Of a stretch of DNA of 64,000 nucleotides, positions 61,151-64,000 are shown in pieces. The stretch comes from Mannheimia bovis (GTDB taxonomy: Bacteria; Pseudomonadota; Gammaproteobacteria; Enterobacterales; Pasteurellaceae). A model generated the notes under the pieces. The model ran no database searches and was not told the origin of the DNA. It saw only the letters and a program-made list of their open reading frames with translations. The first letter of the stretch is position 1; each line of letters opens with the position of its first letter. The stretch lies in assembly GCF_014541205.1 (NCBI RefSeq), contig NZ_CP061280.1, forward strand, positions 248,001 through 312,000, written 5' to 3'. The position numbers and the translations under genes were made by a program.

Positions 61151-61936
61151 ATGGACAGAACCTTACGCAATGCTTGTATCGGTGAATTTATCGGTACAGC
61201 TTTCATTCTCTTCTTTGGTGCCGGCTGCGTAGCGGCTGCACAAGTTGCTGGTGCAAGTTTCGGTTTATGGGAAATTGCAATTGTTTGGGGTATTGGGGTC
61301 TCAATGGCAATTTATATTTCTGCCGGGATTTCCGGTGCTCACCTTAACCCAGCTGTAACTATCGCACTCGCTGCATTTTATGGTTTTGAAAAACACAAAA
61401 TTCTACCCTATATCATCGCTCAAGTAGCAGGTGCTTTCTGCTCTGTTGCACTTATCTATTTTATGTATAGCGATCTCTTTGCAGCAGCCGAAGCAGCTCA
61501 AGGGATTGTACGTGGTGAAACTGTTGGTTTTGCCGGTGTGTTCTCAACTTATCCAAACCCAAATATTACATTATTAACGGCATTTATTGTGGAATTTGTG
61601 ATTACTGCCGTGTTAATGTCTACCATTTTAGCGATTGGTGATGATAAAAATGGCTTACCAAATAAAGCTCTAGCGGCATTGCTCATCGGTTTATTAATTG
61701 CTGTGATTGGTGGTGCAACCGGTCCATTAACAGGCTTTGCGATGAACCCAGCTCGTGATTTTGGACCTAAACTCTTTGCTTTCCTTGCAGGTTGGGGCGA
61801 AATTGCACTCACCGGCGGCAAAGAAATCCCTTATTTCATTATTCCAATTGTTGCTCCAATCTGCGGTGCGTTATTCGGTGCTTGGGGCTATAAAAATCTT
61901 ATTCACAAAAACCTTCCGGCAAATATTCAGGAGTAA
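61151..61936 (+). CDS. glpF: Glycerol uptake facilitator GlpF
   Basis: The 261-residue aquaglyceroporin has two NPA boxes (GAHLNPAVTIALA and GFAMNPARDFGPK) and six membrane helices with the aspartate after the second box that marks glycerol channels. The start is MDRTLRNACIGEFIG behind AAGGGGAACGTT; the longer frame adds a leader-encoded extension. glpK follows after three bases. Confidence 0.96.
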   Translation: MDRTLRNACIGEFIGTAFILFFGAGCVAAAQVAGASFGLWEIAIVWGIGVSMAIYISAGISGAHLNPAVTIALAAFYGFEKHKILPYIIAQVAGAFCSVALIYFMYSDLFAAAEAAQGIVRGETVGFAGVFSTYPNPNITLLTAFIVEFVITAVLMSTILAIGDDKNGLPNKALAALLIGLLIAVIGGATGPLTGFAMNPARDFGPKLFAFLAGWGEIALTGGKEIPYFIIPIVAPICGALFGAWGYKNLIHKNLPANIQE

Positions 61937-63451
<1,515 letters not shown>

Positions 63452-63472
63452 TTTCCAACTTAAACTAAACAG

Positions 63473-63502
63473 AAAGGGAGTATCGGCAACCATACTCCCT
63501 TT
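63473..63502 (+). terminator. Terminator after glpK
   Basis: Eleven-pair stem AAAGGGAGTAT / ATACTCCCTTT with an eight-base loop and a short T-run. Confidence 0.8.
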
Positions 63503-63603
63503 TAAGATCTTTTAGTTATATCACATAGTCATTTTGATTTGTTGTGGAAGAATGTTTTATTTATGATTAGCCTATTCAACCCATAAATTGATAAGGAATA
63601 ATT

Positions 63604-64000
63604 ATGTCAAAATTTCAAATTCACACTATTGAATCTGCACCGGAAGCCGCACAAGAAGCATTAAAAGCGGTACAACAAGCAAATGGCTTTATCCCAAATC
63701 TTATCGGCGTGTTAGCAAATGCCCCAACTGCGTTAGAAACCTACCGCACGGTAGGCGGTATTAACGGTCGCAACAGCTTAACCGCTGAGGAACGTGAAGT
63801 GGTGCAAATTACTGCTGCGGTGGTAAACGGTTGTGGATTCTGTGTGGCAGGTCATACTAAAATCGCGTTAAAATTGTTAAAAATGCCTGAAGAAGTCGTA
63901 AATGCGTTGCGTGCAACCTCTCGCATTGATTCTGATGATAAATTAGACACTTTAGCTCGTTTCACTCTTGCAGTAATGCTACAAAAAGCAAAATTGACCG
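63604..64000 (+). CDS. Carboxymuconolactone decarboxylase / AhpD-like protein (3' end cut by window)
   Basis: The visible 132 residues start MSKFQIHTIESAPEAAQEAL and contain CGFCVAGHT, the CxxCxxxH redox motif of AhpD-like proteins, after EEREVVQITAAVVNG. Such proteins act as peroxidase-like or disulphide reductants; the substrate is not known. AAGGAATAATT precedes the ATG. It is separated from glpK by a terminator, so it is likely its own unit. Confidence 0.85.
   Translation, partial: MSKFQIHTIESAPEAAQEALKAVQQANGFIPNLIGVLANAPTALETYRTVGGINGRNSLTAEEREVVQITAAVVNGCGFCVAGHTKIALKLLKMPEEVVNALRATSRIDSDDKLDTLARFTLAVMLQKAKLT

Overview
The window is a gene-dense chromosomal segment of a Pasteurellaceae bacterium. 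The best clue is the frequent 9-mer ACAAGCGGT / ACCGCTTGT with A/T-rich flanks, which is the Actinobacillus pleuropneumoniae / Mannheimia-type DNA uptake signal rather than the Haemophilus type (AAGTGCGGT). Gene content (dprA, dcuB, a split enterobacterial common antigen locus, a YadA-type adhesin, xylose and gluconate catabolism) fits Mannheimia or Actinobacillus. The species cannot be fixed from the sequence alone. No tRNA, rRNA, prophage or CRISPR array was seen.

Layout. 1-3568 (minus): ubiE-ubiJ-ubiB-tatA-tatB, the ubiquinone / twin-arginine translocation operon; tatB runs off the window. 3.8-6.7 kb (plus): corA and a DUF4153-type membrane protein. 6.8-11.7 kb (minus): wecA-wzzE-wecC-wecD-wecE, a partial enterobacterial common antigen cluster without wecB, flippase, polymerase or the last transferases. 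11.9-13.1 kb (plus): hemL. 13.3-31.0 kb (minus): the transcription/translation block dprA, secE-nusG, an alkaline phosphatase, rplK-rplA-rplJ-rplL, a small accessory island, then rpoB-rpoC. The phosphatase separates nusG from rplK. The island (Sel1-like exported protein, small membrane protein, XRE regulator, Fic protein) separates rplL from rpoB, and three of its four genes are broken. 31.1-32.6 kb (plus): def and hldD. 32.7-34.7 kb: an IS256-like element with a perfect 8-bp target duplication, nested inside an older decayed copy of the same element. 34.8-39.7 kb (minus): a 1330-residue trimeric autotransporter adhesin plus a downstream exported accessory protein whose reading frame is split exactly at an A_AAA_AAG slippery heptamer. 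39.9-44.6 kb: gabD and the gluconate genes gntT / gntK / gntR with two GntR-type operators. 44.7-57.2 kb: a xylose / xylo-oligosaccharide regulon: xylR, aldo/keto reductase, GH43 beta-xylosidase, GPH-type xyloside transporter, xylFGH, xylA, xylB, with conserved XylR-CRP composite sites. 57.3-64 kb: SMR transporter, RBBP9-like hydrolase, dapF, dcuB, crcB, glpF-glpK and a truncated AhpD-like gene.

How the parts work together. The carbon genes form three CRP-controlled modules (gluconate, xylose/xyloside, glycerol), each with a transporter, a kinase or isomerase, and visible operators. Several operon ends are intrinsic terminators; a few are built from inverted pairs of uptake sequences.

Most noteworthy: the adhesin accessory gene with a possible programmed -1 frameshift, the nested IS, the decayed Fic / XRE island between rplL and rpoB with its own operator-like palindromes, and a promoter embedded in palindromes upstream of the Sel1-like gene. 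Several frame breaks lie in mononucleotide runs, so sequencing error must be excluded before any phase-variation or recoding claim.
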